Origin: Polytrichum commune
Lineage: Eukaryota > Streptophyta > Polytrichopsida > Polytrichales > Polytrichaceae
NCBI GenBank assembly: GCA_950295325.1
Contig: OX485803.1
Coordinates: 73,299,554-73,363,553, forward strand
DNA length: 64,000 bases
Reading direction: 5' to 3'
Below, piece by piece: positions 33,311 to 44,522 of this stretch. A program made the translations under genes and the position numbers. How positions within the stretch are numbered: the first letter of the stretch is position 1; every line of letters begins with the position of its first letter. The notes under the pieces were generated by a model. The model did no database searches. It was not told the origin of the DNA and worked only from the letters and a program-made list of their open reading frames with translations.

Positions 33311-34860
33311 ACATAACATATTAGGTGGGAGTTAATAGCGAAAAACATGGGTGCTTAGTAGACTTGGTTTTTATTAGACTTAGTGGATTTGTCACACTCC
33401 ATTGTGGTATACGTTTGGGATGTGTCATCCAAATTCATAAGAGCCTTACTTATGGGATGCGCACCCCAAACTCTATAATGACATAATCCATTTGTTTTTT
33501 TTAGAGTCAATTGTTATTTTCCACAAGGAGCTTACATTTTCATTTTAAATGAAATTCCTTATTTTTAGTAATAAGAATATACTTTACGTGTGAAATTTTA
33601 AATCGTCATGTTCTTGGTGTTCCCAATATTCCGTATGCCCACAATATTGGCATCCCAAACCATGGGCATATTTTATTTTGAGACTTTCAAAAGTCTCCGA
33701 TTAACGAATATAGTGTTATTAACTAAAATATTACTAAAATGAAAAACTAAAAATAGAACACAAATATAAGTTTTCATTTTACAATGACAAAAGACCCTTT
33801 CAAATGGTAAGTCACATACATCACAACCTCAATGCCTGGGTACGCAACTCCCATATTATACGCAGGGAGCATTGGTATTAAAATGGCTTAAAGGACGGAT
33901 TTTGTAAAAATTGTATTAAATTATACAAAAATAAAAGGACCAAAAAATTGGGTGAAGACCAAATTAAATTAAATGAGATGTAGAAAAAATTGGGTTGCAT
34001 ATATAATTCTTATTAAAAATCTGATATTTAATGTGGTAAAACTACTAGAATGTTTGATGAAGGGCACCTAAACGAGGTGAACCCCAAATTGGTTTGAAGG
34101 TTGTCAAAAAACCAATGAAAAGGGTTAGAGAATCTTTACCATTTGGTTATCATGGATAACTATATTACTTCTATACCATATGTTGAGGGATCTACATGCT
34201 ATGGATATTTATGAGACCAGTAGTGCCCAGTCTAACTAAATAGGTTTACTCAAGGTGCGCATGAACAAAAAGGTGTTAGGGAAAGTTGAACAAGGCACCA
34301 TAGTGTGGAAAATGCACAAAACATGTTCACCAAGTTGTGTGTCATGAACAGACAAGAAGTCAGTTTTGATGTTTTCCACATGTCAACCTCCTATTAGTGC
34401 CAATGGAGAGAGCCTCTGTGCCACAAAGGGTGGGGAATGCAAAGGAGATAGTAGGAACTAATCCTATTTATTTGGAGTACATGAAATGGATGAGAGGGGT
34501 TGACTCAGAGGTGTCCGGTCCAACTCTTAGTGGTATACACCACACAAGTCAAAAGCCATAAGTGGTGGCAAATGCAATTTTTTTGACTTTTAGATGTCAC
34601 CATAGTGAACTTATGGATAATGCACGTATCCATTTGCAAGTCAAAGCTATGGTGGATCCCTTATTTGCACTTATAGTTATGGTTGAGGTTGGGGATAGAA
34701 CATGTTGAGAATTAGAGTGGATGCGAATGATGTGTGTCAACATGGTTACTCCTTATTCCTCAAAGTGCATAGCATGGTATGAGCCCAAAATGGTTGCTCA
34801 TATTTGTGTTAGGTTTAGAATTTACTTAGAATTGCATTTGAAGTTGTTATTAAAACAATT
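33311..34860. other. Gene-free 3' flank of the DUF7869-like element
   Basis: Similarity to the second copy continues to about 33720 (matching to about 58460), so the mobile unit extends beyond the stop codon. An 18-bp palindrome GAGACTTT-CA-AAAGTCTC lies at 33680-33697 near that end. Beyond 33780 there is no recognisable gene. Confidence 0.55.
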
Positions 34861-35114
34861 AAAAGTATAAAAAAGAGTGAGGCTTGGTGTGGAGTTATGT
34901 TTTAGGCCTTAGGCTTATTTTGTGTGGTTAATTAGAAGCTTAGTGGCATTGGGGAGTGTTTTGGGTTAAGTGAGTAGTGTTTGATGAAGCAAAGGGAAGG
35001 TCCTTGGGTTTAAGTGTTTGAATTGGGATCTATCTTGTTGGTTTAGGGGGTGAGGGTTTAGTGGATAAGATGAGGTCCTACTAAGTAGGAGAGAGGTGAG
35101 GGGTAAAGCCCCCT

Positions 35115-35118
<4 letters not shown>

Positions 35119-35152
<34 letters not shown>
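35119..35152. repeat. (GT)n microsatellite
   Basis: An uninterrupted run of about 16 GT units followed by T10. Two roughly 75-bp imperfect direct repeats (GAGCTGAGGCCGAATG...GCAAGCTCGG) follow at about 35220-35335. Confidence 0.9.
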
Positions 35153-35158
<6 letters not shown>

Positions 35159-35339
35159 TTTTTGTGGAGCGAAGGAGGAGCTCAAAGAACTCAAGGAACT
35201 ACGAATTGAGCAAGCACAGAAGAGCTGAGGCCGAATGCCTCTGAGGCGGGAGAATAGTTATGAATTGGGCAAGCTCGGAGAGCTGAGGCCGAATGTTTTG
35301 AGGCAGGAGGATAGTTGCTGGTTGCGCAAGCTCGGTGTA

Positions 35340-36700
35340 TAACCAAGTGTACTTAATGTGGTGACATTTGGTTGCATTTTGGGGAGTGCTTCAATAAGCA
35401 CCATAGTAGGCGTGACTAGTCTATGCTATTTTATGACAAGAAAAAAAGTAAAGACCTTGTAAGGCATTTTTGCATCATGTTTGGAAATTTACCTATGATG
35501 ATGTTGTTTTTTAGGTTTTATATGAGGTAGTTTATGTTAATTTGTAAGTTATCATGCCTAATTGGATTTTTTGTGTGTTTAAATAATTTATATTGAAAGT
35601 TTCTTTGGAAGTCTAATTATGTTAGTTTGAACTTTGTAGAGGTCCAAGCAGGGTGTGTTGTGATCATTGCTCATAAAGTAGAAGTGGAGTCAAAGCTCAA
35701 CATCGATCCAAGTCAACTGTTGGCTGGAAAAACATGAGGGCAAGCAAGAAATTAACTTTGTCGAGTAGGCTTGTTGGTAGTACCCGATGCGTAAGAAGGG
35801 TAGGGCCCAAAAGTTGGTTAACCCATTCCTTAAGTATTGGTATAACAAAGTACATGTTATCTCATGTTTTTAAGCCAAATTTGTCCACCATGTTTGAGTG
35901 CCTTTGCGAAATATGCATTTATCATGTGTAGGGATGGATCATGTTAGGTTGTCGTTGTTTATTTTGTTGTTTCTATGTAATGAAGTAAATTGGATAGTAT
36001 GGGGATGAACTAGGGTTGAAATCTTCTAATGGTCCCTTGTTGAGAGTAACTTGATAGCCTTGGAGGGATTCTTTGAGTTTTAGGTGCCAATATATTTTAT
36101 CTTTATATAACTAATAATCCTCTCATTTCTTTGTCACTTATCTGCACATGCATATCTTTGGTCCTGTCACCACTTCTGTACTCCCCAAATAAAATCAAAC
36201 TCAAGAAAATAACTCCAAATTTTCTCAAAATTTTGTTGCGACTTTCCTCCCTAGGTCAGTGACACAAGTGTTAGAAGTGACAAATATGGGAATTCCTTCC
36301 AAACATCTTGAGTTGGTCTCCACTTTTGGTGGCTTTATAGTTACACTCTCTAAACTCCGTAATATCATGCTTGTGGCTTCCAAAGTGCACGTGATATTAA
36401 GGAATTTTATAATGTTAAGATGGATGCATGATAAAAGAGAAATAGTGCAGCATGCGACGTTATGGAAAAACACAAAATCGATATTGCAATAATGACAATA
36501 ATTAGAATGATGACAACGTGATGTGTGCAAGCGTGTGGTTTGAATTCTTGATGGTTTATTTTAATGTCAAAACATGTAATAGATGGGAAAGAAATGTGCC
36601 AATAAGGAGTGAGGTTTAAAGTAAGAACATCGGACATCCGACCCGGTCCTTGGGGTCTGGTTTTATTTCCCGCCCCTGCTGGGGGTTTGTAATTTGTTCT
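35340..36700. other. Gene-free stretch
   Basis: Only short chance frames; no RNA gene, element end or conserved motif recognised. Confidence 0.5.
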
Positions 36701-36704
36701 CTCA

Positions 36705-36789
36705 TTTTAACCTCGGTGAGGTCTTCACAGTACCCTGCCAAGAAAACCGCAGTTCAGTACAGACCCGGGTTCGATTCCCGGCCGATGCA
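36705..36789 (+). pseudogene. tRNA-Gly(GCC)-like relic with an insertion after the anticodon
   Basis: The 3' half AGACCCGGGTTCGATTCCCG plus GCCGATGCA matches plant tRNA-Gly, with an intact B box and T arm, followed by a T6 stop for Pol III. Upstream, GTACCCTGCCAA gives the left anticodon stem and a loop with GCC, but 15 extra bases stand before the right stem (GTAC). The D arm is shortened and the acceptor 5' strand is not properly present. I read it as a decayed tRNA gene or tRNA-derived SINE head, not an active tRNA. Confidence 0.55.
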
Positions 36790-37644
36790 TTTTTTCTCAA
36801 ATATGTTGATTGTATTTCTGGCAGACAAATCTTTTTATAAGACTTGTTTGTTTGTCTCCATTTATGACATAGAAGCTAATAGTGGTTGGCCTTACAGTAA
36901 TACCTTCCTTTAATTAAGGACACCTATTTTTTCATCCCAATAGTTAGACTAATTAAAAGTTCCGCCTCCCGCCCTTGTGATTGGTTGCTTTTTAGTCTTA
37001 GTTATGAGGGCACGACGAGCTTCATTAATAATAACTGATGGTTCAGTAAGATACATAGGTGAGTAGTAAGGCATTCGGGATGGGACAAAAACTACCCAAC
37101 ATTCATTGCCTGGTAGATAAAATAATGAACGTGTGTGAAAGTTGCTTAACTGAAACCTACTTGAAAATCTCCAGAGCAAGTTCTTGTAGGTGCATTGGGA
37201 TAGCCAGATGCCTCCACTATAACCGAGGCAGCTTTACCCGATTTTTAGGAAATACTTTGGTTATTTGGTAAAGTCAAGTGGGAAGGGGGGCATAAGTCGC
37301 GTATGCATGATCTTAAAAGATCCACATGAGTATTTGTCTCCGATTGAAATTAAAAGTCATTGGCAATGTTTTATTTATGATAAAAAATCTAATTATTCTA
37401 TTAAAAAGCCCAAAAAGTTGGGTAGTTTGGCCTATGCTACATGTATTAAGAAAACTCATCTAATAAGGTTTTCAATGCAATTAGATGCTTCAAGGAATAT
37501 TCATTTCATGTACATATTTACATTTTTTTGTTAGAAGTGCTACAAGAGCACCCTACATTAAAATAAATTAAATCACTCGAGATTGGACTATAATACATTA
37601 TAAGTGAATATAACCATGGCCATAGTATAAAGGAGTTGTGTACA

Positions 37645-38605
37645 CGGGCCTCAATGCTAATGAGGTTTTTGTAATATTTTTTACTTCCAAGTTTATTACT
37701 TGCTTTTATTAACATTCATTTACATGCCCTTCGGCTTCTTGGATTTGAAAATTCATTTCATTGATGGTTTCACACCGAGAATGAAATCCCTCTCAATCGC
37801 TTATTTACTAAGGGGAAGTGAACATATATATATAGATATATATATACATTGAATTTTGGGCCTTTAAAGTGGAGTGCACTCAATATGGGATTTGTGGATA
37901 AGCGCCCTTCAAGAATGCAAGAGCAATTTTGTTTTGGAATTGAGTGGGGTGGCCAACAATTGTCGGTTGGGATGACTAAAAAAATTAAGAAAAATTAAAA
38001 ATTAAAATTGGCAGGGTTGCTTGGGGGTGCCAAATTGCGGGCCCCAACCTTGACACCCCTTCCCCCATGATGGGTCACGGCTCGGCTGGCTAGGGCCCAC
38101 CCAAATGGCATGAGCTCTAGCCCCCAGCCAACATAAATTGATTGTTTATGGTATTGATTGTCACATGCCCGATAGAGTCACTTGCCTTAGGGGGATGTTA
38201 AACCTCCCCCTATGAACTTTTAGGAGAGGGGTCTTTCCTAGGGTAAGGGTTGGGGCCCATGACCCGCAAACCCTGAGGAAAAAAAAACTTGAAATTTTGT
38301 AAACATGCCCAAAAAACTATACCCACCCACACGACTTCAAAAAAATAAAAATAAAAATTGCCCTTGGATTCTTGAAGGCCACCTTGTCCACAAAACCTGG
38401 ATTGAGTGCACCTCACCTTCAAGGTCCAAAATCCAATAATATATATGTTCACTTTCACATAGTAAATAATGAATATAGTGGGATTTCCTTCTTGAAGTGA
38501 AACTATCAATGAAGAATATAATAAACTTGGAAGTAAGAATTATGAAAAATAAAATAAGAAATAATAAGAAAAATCCTCATTAGCATTGAGGTGATAGTTT
38601 TTGAG
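37645..38605. mobile_element. Foldback-like inverted repeat element
   Basis: The left arm (about 37645-37960) and right arm (about 38360-38605) are long imperfect inverted copies. Examples are CTCAATGCTAATGAGG, TTACTTCCAAGTTTATTA, AGTGAACATATATAT and GAGTGCACTCAAT, seen in the same order on opposite strands. The centre (about 37990-38330) has no ORF. Ends and TSD were not resolved. Probably a non-autonomous DNA element. Confidence 0.6.
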
Positions 38606-38809
38606 ATTTACCATTTGAAAGGACCTTTGTCATTTTAAAATTGAATTGAAAAATGTGCTAATCTTAGATATAACTAGCAATCCAATGTGCTACACTAAAT
38701 GTTAAAATTCAAATAAATTTTTGCTTCAAAGTTTTACTTATATTAATGAATAATATCATATTAACAATTAGTGGATGTGACATTGTGAGACCTCTAGGCA
38801 TCTACATTA

Positions 38810-41269
38810 CACTAAATATGCCATTTAGTGTCATATAGTATTTTATGTCACTATGGTAACTTTTTGGATGACACCGCTTATGAATAAGTGAACAATATTG
38901 CCATGGATGATGGATGAGTTCATCCATTGGCCAAAATCCTACGTTCTCTTGTCAGCAACTTGTGATGAAATATTGTCATGGATGATTGAAGTTTGGATGA
39001 AAAATCACTTTGTAAGTGACAGTAATTGCAACACTGTAAATCTATAATCCCCCCAAAAATTTACAAGGAATGACAAATAATGTTAGGTCAACCTTTAGTG
39101 TAGGTGGCAGTACTCTGCAGTTTACAATAAGTGTTGAGCAAGACAATTAGAATTGGTGAGACTACATATTATATGTAGTTTAGACTTTTTTGTCAATAGT
39201 GTGCATGACACTAAATACCATAAACAATGTAGTGATATGTGCAATGTGCATTTTCCTTGTCAGTTATACCAAGTCATACGTCTTTTGTGGTATCCATTTT
39301 GGCGCTGGCCGTTTGGCCTTCTGTCTCAAAAAAAAAATATACCAAGTCATACGATACGACTTATAGCCTATTCATTTACCCTTTGTCAGGCTATCCTCCA
39401 ATCAAGACATTTCATTTCATGGGTAAGTTTGACAATGCCGGTGGCATGCTCAACAAACCTCATTCTTTGAGAGCTTCTTTATATTGGAGGGTGGATGAGA
39501 GATTCTTAAGCTAGCTTTAATGAGTACGTCCTCGCCCATGGAGCCAATTTTAACTAATGATTTGGACCATGGTGTTAGGTTTACTCCATAAAAACTTGAC
39601 CATTTATTTAGTTAAGGTAAGGTTTAGGACCACTTTATACTATAGTTGAAGGGTGTGTTATCATCAAATATAGAATTTCTCATTGGTGGATATAATTGCT
39701 CAAACTATCCTACTTCAGTTTACGTGATTTTTTGTTTTTGTTTTTTTGTTGGCTCTGTCTGGAGGACAGAGACTATGCATCAACTTCTTCGTTTCAAGAG
39801 CAAATTTCCTAGCCACTTTGTGTTCACACTTGGATGTTACTTGTTCTTGTTATTTTTGGTCCACTGTATTTAATGTGGATGTTATCTATAGTTTATATAT
39901 ATATACAAGTGCTCCTTAAAATGCATTGAAAGAAATCTAGTTAACTATAGTTATTTCGGCAATTCTTGATTATTTATTTTAAAAATTTCGGGTGATAAAT
40001 GAGTAGCTTCAATCCTTGACCCGTATTTGAGAAGAAGGTGCACAAAATCCAAGAAAGGTTTGGTATAGTGAATAACCATGGATTGGCATGAGCAAAGTAA
40101 TCAGCTACAATTGTAGTCTTTCATAGCAAAGGACAGAGCCTCACAGTTCTACAGTTTTCTTGTTTTTTTCTCAGAAAGAATCTCAATATTCATAAAACCA
40201 AAGAGGGCCTTGATCAATCCGGTTGATGTGAAAAGGAAATATCATGATAGGTCAATTTGTACTAAAGTCTTGGGACCAAAAGGGGTCAAGGAAGTTTCAA
40301 CCAATGAGAAACCTATGTCATGTAATCCTAGACGGCATTAAATGGACATTGTTTCATGGTCTATCAAATTTTGTGTCAAGTGCATCTCAAAAAGGTGGGT
40401 TCATACCTTGATGTATTATGATTTGTTGTGTAGAACGTCCATATGAACATGATGATGCTGAAATAACATTTAGTTGAGAACCAAGTGCAAAACATGTCTT
40501 CACACTTCACTCCAAGGCTTGCAACTACACAAAATTGAATCTCAAATTTTCCATGGTACGGCCTTCGGATGTGATCAAGGCCCTTGGCCATCCCTTGGGC
40601 CATTAGGTATGCATGCAAGTGTTATTTGATTACCTTTCTTAATTGGAATTTATATTTGATTGGTGTGTGGTTTGGTGATGATAAAAAACAAACACCATAA
40701 AGACAGATGTGTAAAAGAGATTGGACAATGTCTTCAATTTTATTTAGTACTCTGCACTCAATAGTGAATAAAATTGGACGGGCTTATGAATGTAGTTTAA
40801 AACATCAACAAACATGCACTTCTAGAACCATAACTAAATTAGGGAAGTTCCGAATCTCAATATGATTTTATTGGTATTGTCGATTCGCTAATGCAACACT
40901 AAACTAGATGTCGTATTTAATGTCACCAATTCTAATTTTCTTGCTCAATACTCATTGTAAACCTTGCTGTAGTGTCACCAAGAACACTAAATATTAACTC
41001 AACATTATTTGTCATTCCTTGTAAATTCATTTGAGGATTATAGATTTACAATGTTGCAATTACTGTCACTTACTAAGTGATTTTTCATCCGATTTCAATC
41101 ATTTATGACAAAACTTTCTTAGGATGCAAATTATACCAAACTTTGTCTTAGTAATTGACATTTGGATGAACGGAAAGCAAAATGGGATGATGATACTTGT
41201 GAATTCATTCATAGAAGGTTACCACAAGTGACATACAATACCATATGACACCAAATACAATATTTAGTG
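38810..41269. mobile_element. Non-autonomous DNA transposon with about 385-bp terminal inverted repeats
   Basis: Both ends read CACTAAATAT inward, and the arms match over some 385 bp. Near-identical blocks include GATGAAAAATCACTT, GTAAGTGACAGTAATTGCAA and ACAAGGAATGACAAATAATG. The 1.6-kb interior (about 39195-40880) has no transposase-like frame. CACTA-type ends would give a 3-bp TSD, but the flanks (TTA/TAG) do not match, so superfamily and exact ends stay open. A tiny retroposed fragment sits inside it at 39281. Confidence 0.7.
39281..39337 (+). mobile_element. 57-nt retroposed fragment with A tail and 16-bp target duplication
   Basis: The sequence TATACCAAGTCATACG occurs at 39265-39280 and again at 39338-39353. 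Between them lie 47 nt (TCTTTTGTGGTATCC...GGCCTTCTGTCTC) and A10. A long TSD plus a poly(A) end is the mark of LINE-driven target-primed insertion, here probably of a 5'-truncated SINE, LINE or small RNA. Confidence 0.75.
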
Positions 41270-41417
41270 TAGTTCTGATGTTTAAATCAAGTTGGTAGAA
41301 GTTGTAGAACATGAAAAACAAACACCCACATACCTTAGTGTGAAGCAATGGGCGTTAGAATCGTGTGAGCCTTGAAATCGTTCTTGTGGGCATGTATCGG
41401 TAAATTCAAAGCTACTA

Positions 41418-42284
41418 CACTACACAAAATACGATATTTAGTGTTTGATACACTAAATACGAACGCATACACTAAATATCAATGACCCTTTCAAAGTAAG
41501 TAACATTAAATGTAAAATCAAACACTAAATATCAACTATAATGGTAGTATGTGGAAGTTACATGTTTGAATTTAGTGCTAGTAAGGATATGGAAAAAAGG
41601 ATATAATAAGGGAGGTGGCAGTAGGGAAGGTAGCAGCACATTTATGTCTAACACTAAGGGCCACTTTACACCTAGAGGCCGGGCCAATTCGTTGTGTAAG
41701 AGGCTTGAAATCCTCACTTGTAATTGGCGAAAAGGCTGAAATCGGCCCCAACCCCTTTACACCTAGAGGCTGGGCCGATTTGGTTGTATGAATTTTTAAA
41801 TAAAAAAATGCATGATATGACACGGCCCGAGCTTGTTGAAGTGGGTGCACCCAAAATGGAGGGCCATTTCTTGGCCTCGGGGCCAGTGTCACATTTCAAT
41901 AAAATATTTTTTTAATAAAATAGTATTTTTTCAATGAACTATATCCATTGGCTAATGTGAAAATATGAACCGCTCTATGCTAGATTATGCTAGATCTGTT
42001 GGATTATGCTAGATTTATCGAATTGGCCTAGCTTCTTGACCCTAAGGCCTTTACAATAAGGAAAAAATGGCCCCCATTATAATCCTATTATAATGTGTAG
42101 TTGAGGCTGGCCTCCAACCCAAAAGGGCCTGAAATTTCATGCAATCGGTCTCAAGGGGAATTGGCCCGGCCTCTAGGTGTAAAGCAACCCTAATTATCAA
42201 AGAATCAAAAATTAGTGTTGAGCAGGGTAGGGTGGTAACAACACTAAACATAATGAAACACTAGATATCATATTTTGTGTAATG
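41418..42284. mobile_element. Short TIR element related to the CACTAAATA family, with a MITE nested inside
   Basis: The left end CACTACACAAAATACGATA mirrors the right end, read on the minus strand as CATTACACAAAATATGATA, then TAGTGTTT on both. It contains a MITE at 41658-42190. Neither has an ORF of interest. A matching target duplication was not clear. Confidence 0.65.
41658..42190. mobile_element. Tourist-like MITE, TSD TAA, nested
   Basis: 533 bp flanked by TAA (41655-41657, 42191-42193). Its ends are GGGCCACTTTACACC and, inverted, GGGTTGCTTTACACC, and the next 18 bases TAGAGGCCGGGCCAATTC match perfectly in inverted orientation. Confidence 0.8.
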
Positions 42285-42717
42285 GGCTAATTGAAAGGAA
42301 ATCAAAAGTGCTGGATTCCATGGGGCCAATGAAGACATCAGAACCTGGGCTGGCCCACTTGGCAACCCCTCACAGATTACCTTAGATTAGTATATGGGTA
42401 GTTGCGTGGATTTTTCTCAGCAATTTCGACCACTCTTTCCTCAGATGCTTGAAAGTGGGCTTTGGCGAAGAAATGATATCCAGATCTGTAACAAAAGCAA
42501 GTTCCCACAGGACGCCGGTCTCCTGCAACACGGAATATGTTACGTGTGCCGATGAAAATGTGGGTGACTCAACTAGAGTTTAGCAGTTGAGCTAGACTAG
42601 ATTATACAGTCTTCATGTGACCGCGTGACACGTCAAAGGGGCTCCACCTCCCCTCGAAGTGGGTGTCTTTTCTTTGGTTCTTAACTCATTTTGACATTGA
42701 TTTTTGGGCTTTTGTCT

Positions 42718-42745
42718 CGTATATATATATATATATATATATATG
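42718..42745. repeat. (AT)n microsatellite
   Basis: About 12 TA units followed by GCACGC and short ACATAC repeats. Confidence 0.85.
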
Positions 42746-43049
42746 CACGCTACATACATACATACATATCTCCATCTCAAAATGCAAGTGACAATTGGTG
42801 TGTCAGCAAGTTTGATACATTTCGTTTTGTGGGGTTGATTTGATTACATGTTTAGTACTTAGTGACGTAACATGTAGCTAATTCACTATACAGTTTTTTT
42901 TCAAATCAAAATTCAACCGTTAAGGTCTTGCAGTTAAAAAAAATTGACAAAAGTTACAAGAGGATGACACTGGAGCCCCATGCTTGGTACTAGGCGTAGA
43001 CTGATTCAATGTTGTAGTTTGATGTGATTCCAGGAATGCAGAATCTATG

Positions 43050-44522
43050 CGAAAATTAGCCTGCGTTGCCATATATATTCATGAATCTAGAGTGAGTGTA
43101 CGTGTGTGTGTGAAGCTGTGGGAAGGAGGTTCATGGCCGTGTTGGCACTGTTGAAAATAGGATTCATTCCAGGTGACTCAAGCACCAGCCCTAGAGTGGC
43201 TTCTTGCAGGTCCTCACTCGGTGATCGTCATACCAGTAACCCAGAAGTAACTTGTTAGTTGCATTGGTTTTTATTTCAAACAGCGGAGGGGCAAAAGTCA
43301 TCGCTTCAGACACACGAGGGATCCGACATGGAAATAGAAATACCAAGTGCACCAATGAAGAGTGGGCGACAAGGTTCGGAGTTGACCTGGATGTTTACCA
43401 GTTCGAGCTAACCCGTTCAGCACACCACGTGACTCAGACCGGATTGAAGAGACCAGCTACAACTTATACAGTGGTCTAACCCCACAGGTTACCTTCCAGA
43501 TTTCAGTTGCAGTAAACACTTGGAGTAAATCCGTCCACGACCTTGAATGTAACTTAGGCCCACAACAGCTGCAAGCAGAGCACCAAGGAGATTCTAGCTT
43601 CAAACCGGCCAGTGGGCAATGAGTCGAACTTAAGTTCTTCCAAGGCAGCTATAAGTTCATTGCAGGTGGGAGTGTAAGAATTCATGGAGCTTTAATTTTG
43701 CATTCCCAAGTTCAGTGGTTTGAGAAAGCTGTCAATTTCAGGTCGATAAGTTGACTCCAGTACTCTTGAAGGGCGGAGTACAATAATCCAAGGAGGTTAG
43801 GTTGATCCGTATCGACATAGATCACCTGGACTTGTCCGTCCTGATGCTTCTGTTGTACGTCTGATGTACTTACAAGTCAATTGGTCGTGCCGAGGGGCGG
43901 CGCTTCAACTCACAACGTCACCGATCGATGCTGATCCATGCATGCAGGTATAAAATTAAGCACTTTGGAATGGCTTGAGGAGCTTGAGTTCCTCATGGGG
44001 TAGCTAGCTGAGTCACCACAGGCTGCTACAAGCAGATGCAATAAATGTGCCGCTGCTCTTGGCCCTCACTGTTTTATTCCTACCTATGATCTGCGCAGAC
44101 TTCACCGTCGGTACTACAGGTTATAAGAGATACCTGTAGAGATTCACATCAGAATTGCAAGCAGTGCACAAGTCCAGAACTTTTTAGTACTGTCCACAAC
44201 TTAGTACAGACAGACCCTAGTATTCTTTGACTTAAGCTCCGCGAGAGATCCTGGCAGGAGGAGTGAGAGGCTCGTACTTTTAAATCTAGGTTACCAATAT
44301 TTTGGAGCATTTCTGAATCGGGTCTGGATCTTTCTGGAGCATTCTGTTCCAGTGAAGTTTACGACTATGATCCATTTTTTATCAAGTTTGCAGTTCGCAA
44401 GCGCCCTTGCAAGGCTAAGCTCTTGGAAATATTGTTTTGGTGACTGTCCACAACTATTAGACCGACCCAGACTCGAGCTCCGGAGATGGATGAGTGAGAG
44501 GCTCTAAATAATCTCCCCGAGA
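43050..44522 (+). promoter_or_regulatory. Upstream region / leader of the WRKY gene with W-boxes
   Basis: W-box cores TTGAC[CT], the sites WRKY proteins bind, occur at 43382-43387, 43751-43756 and 44227-44232. Auto- or cross-regulation is therefore possible, as known for many plant WRKY genes. A 75-codon frame at 43252-43479 could be an upstream ORF or chance. The transcription start is not visible. Confidence 0.35.

Noticed and set aside
38210-38509. 99-codon minus-strand ORF within the foldback
   Set aside because: Lies across the right arm of an inverted repeat, low-complexity and without homology cues.
43252-43479. Small 75-codon ORF upstream of WRKY as an independent gene
   Set aside because: No protein features or splice context; at best an upstream ORF in the leader.
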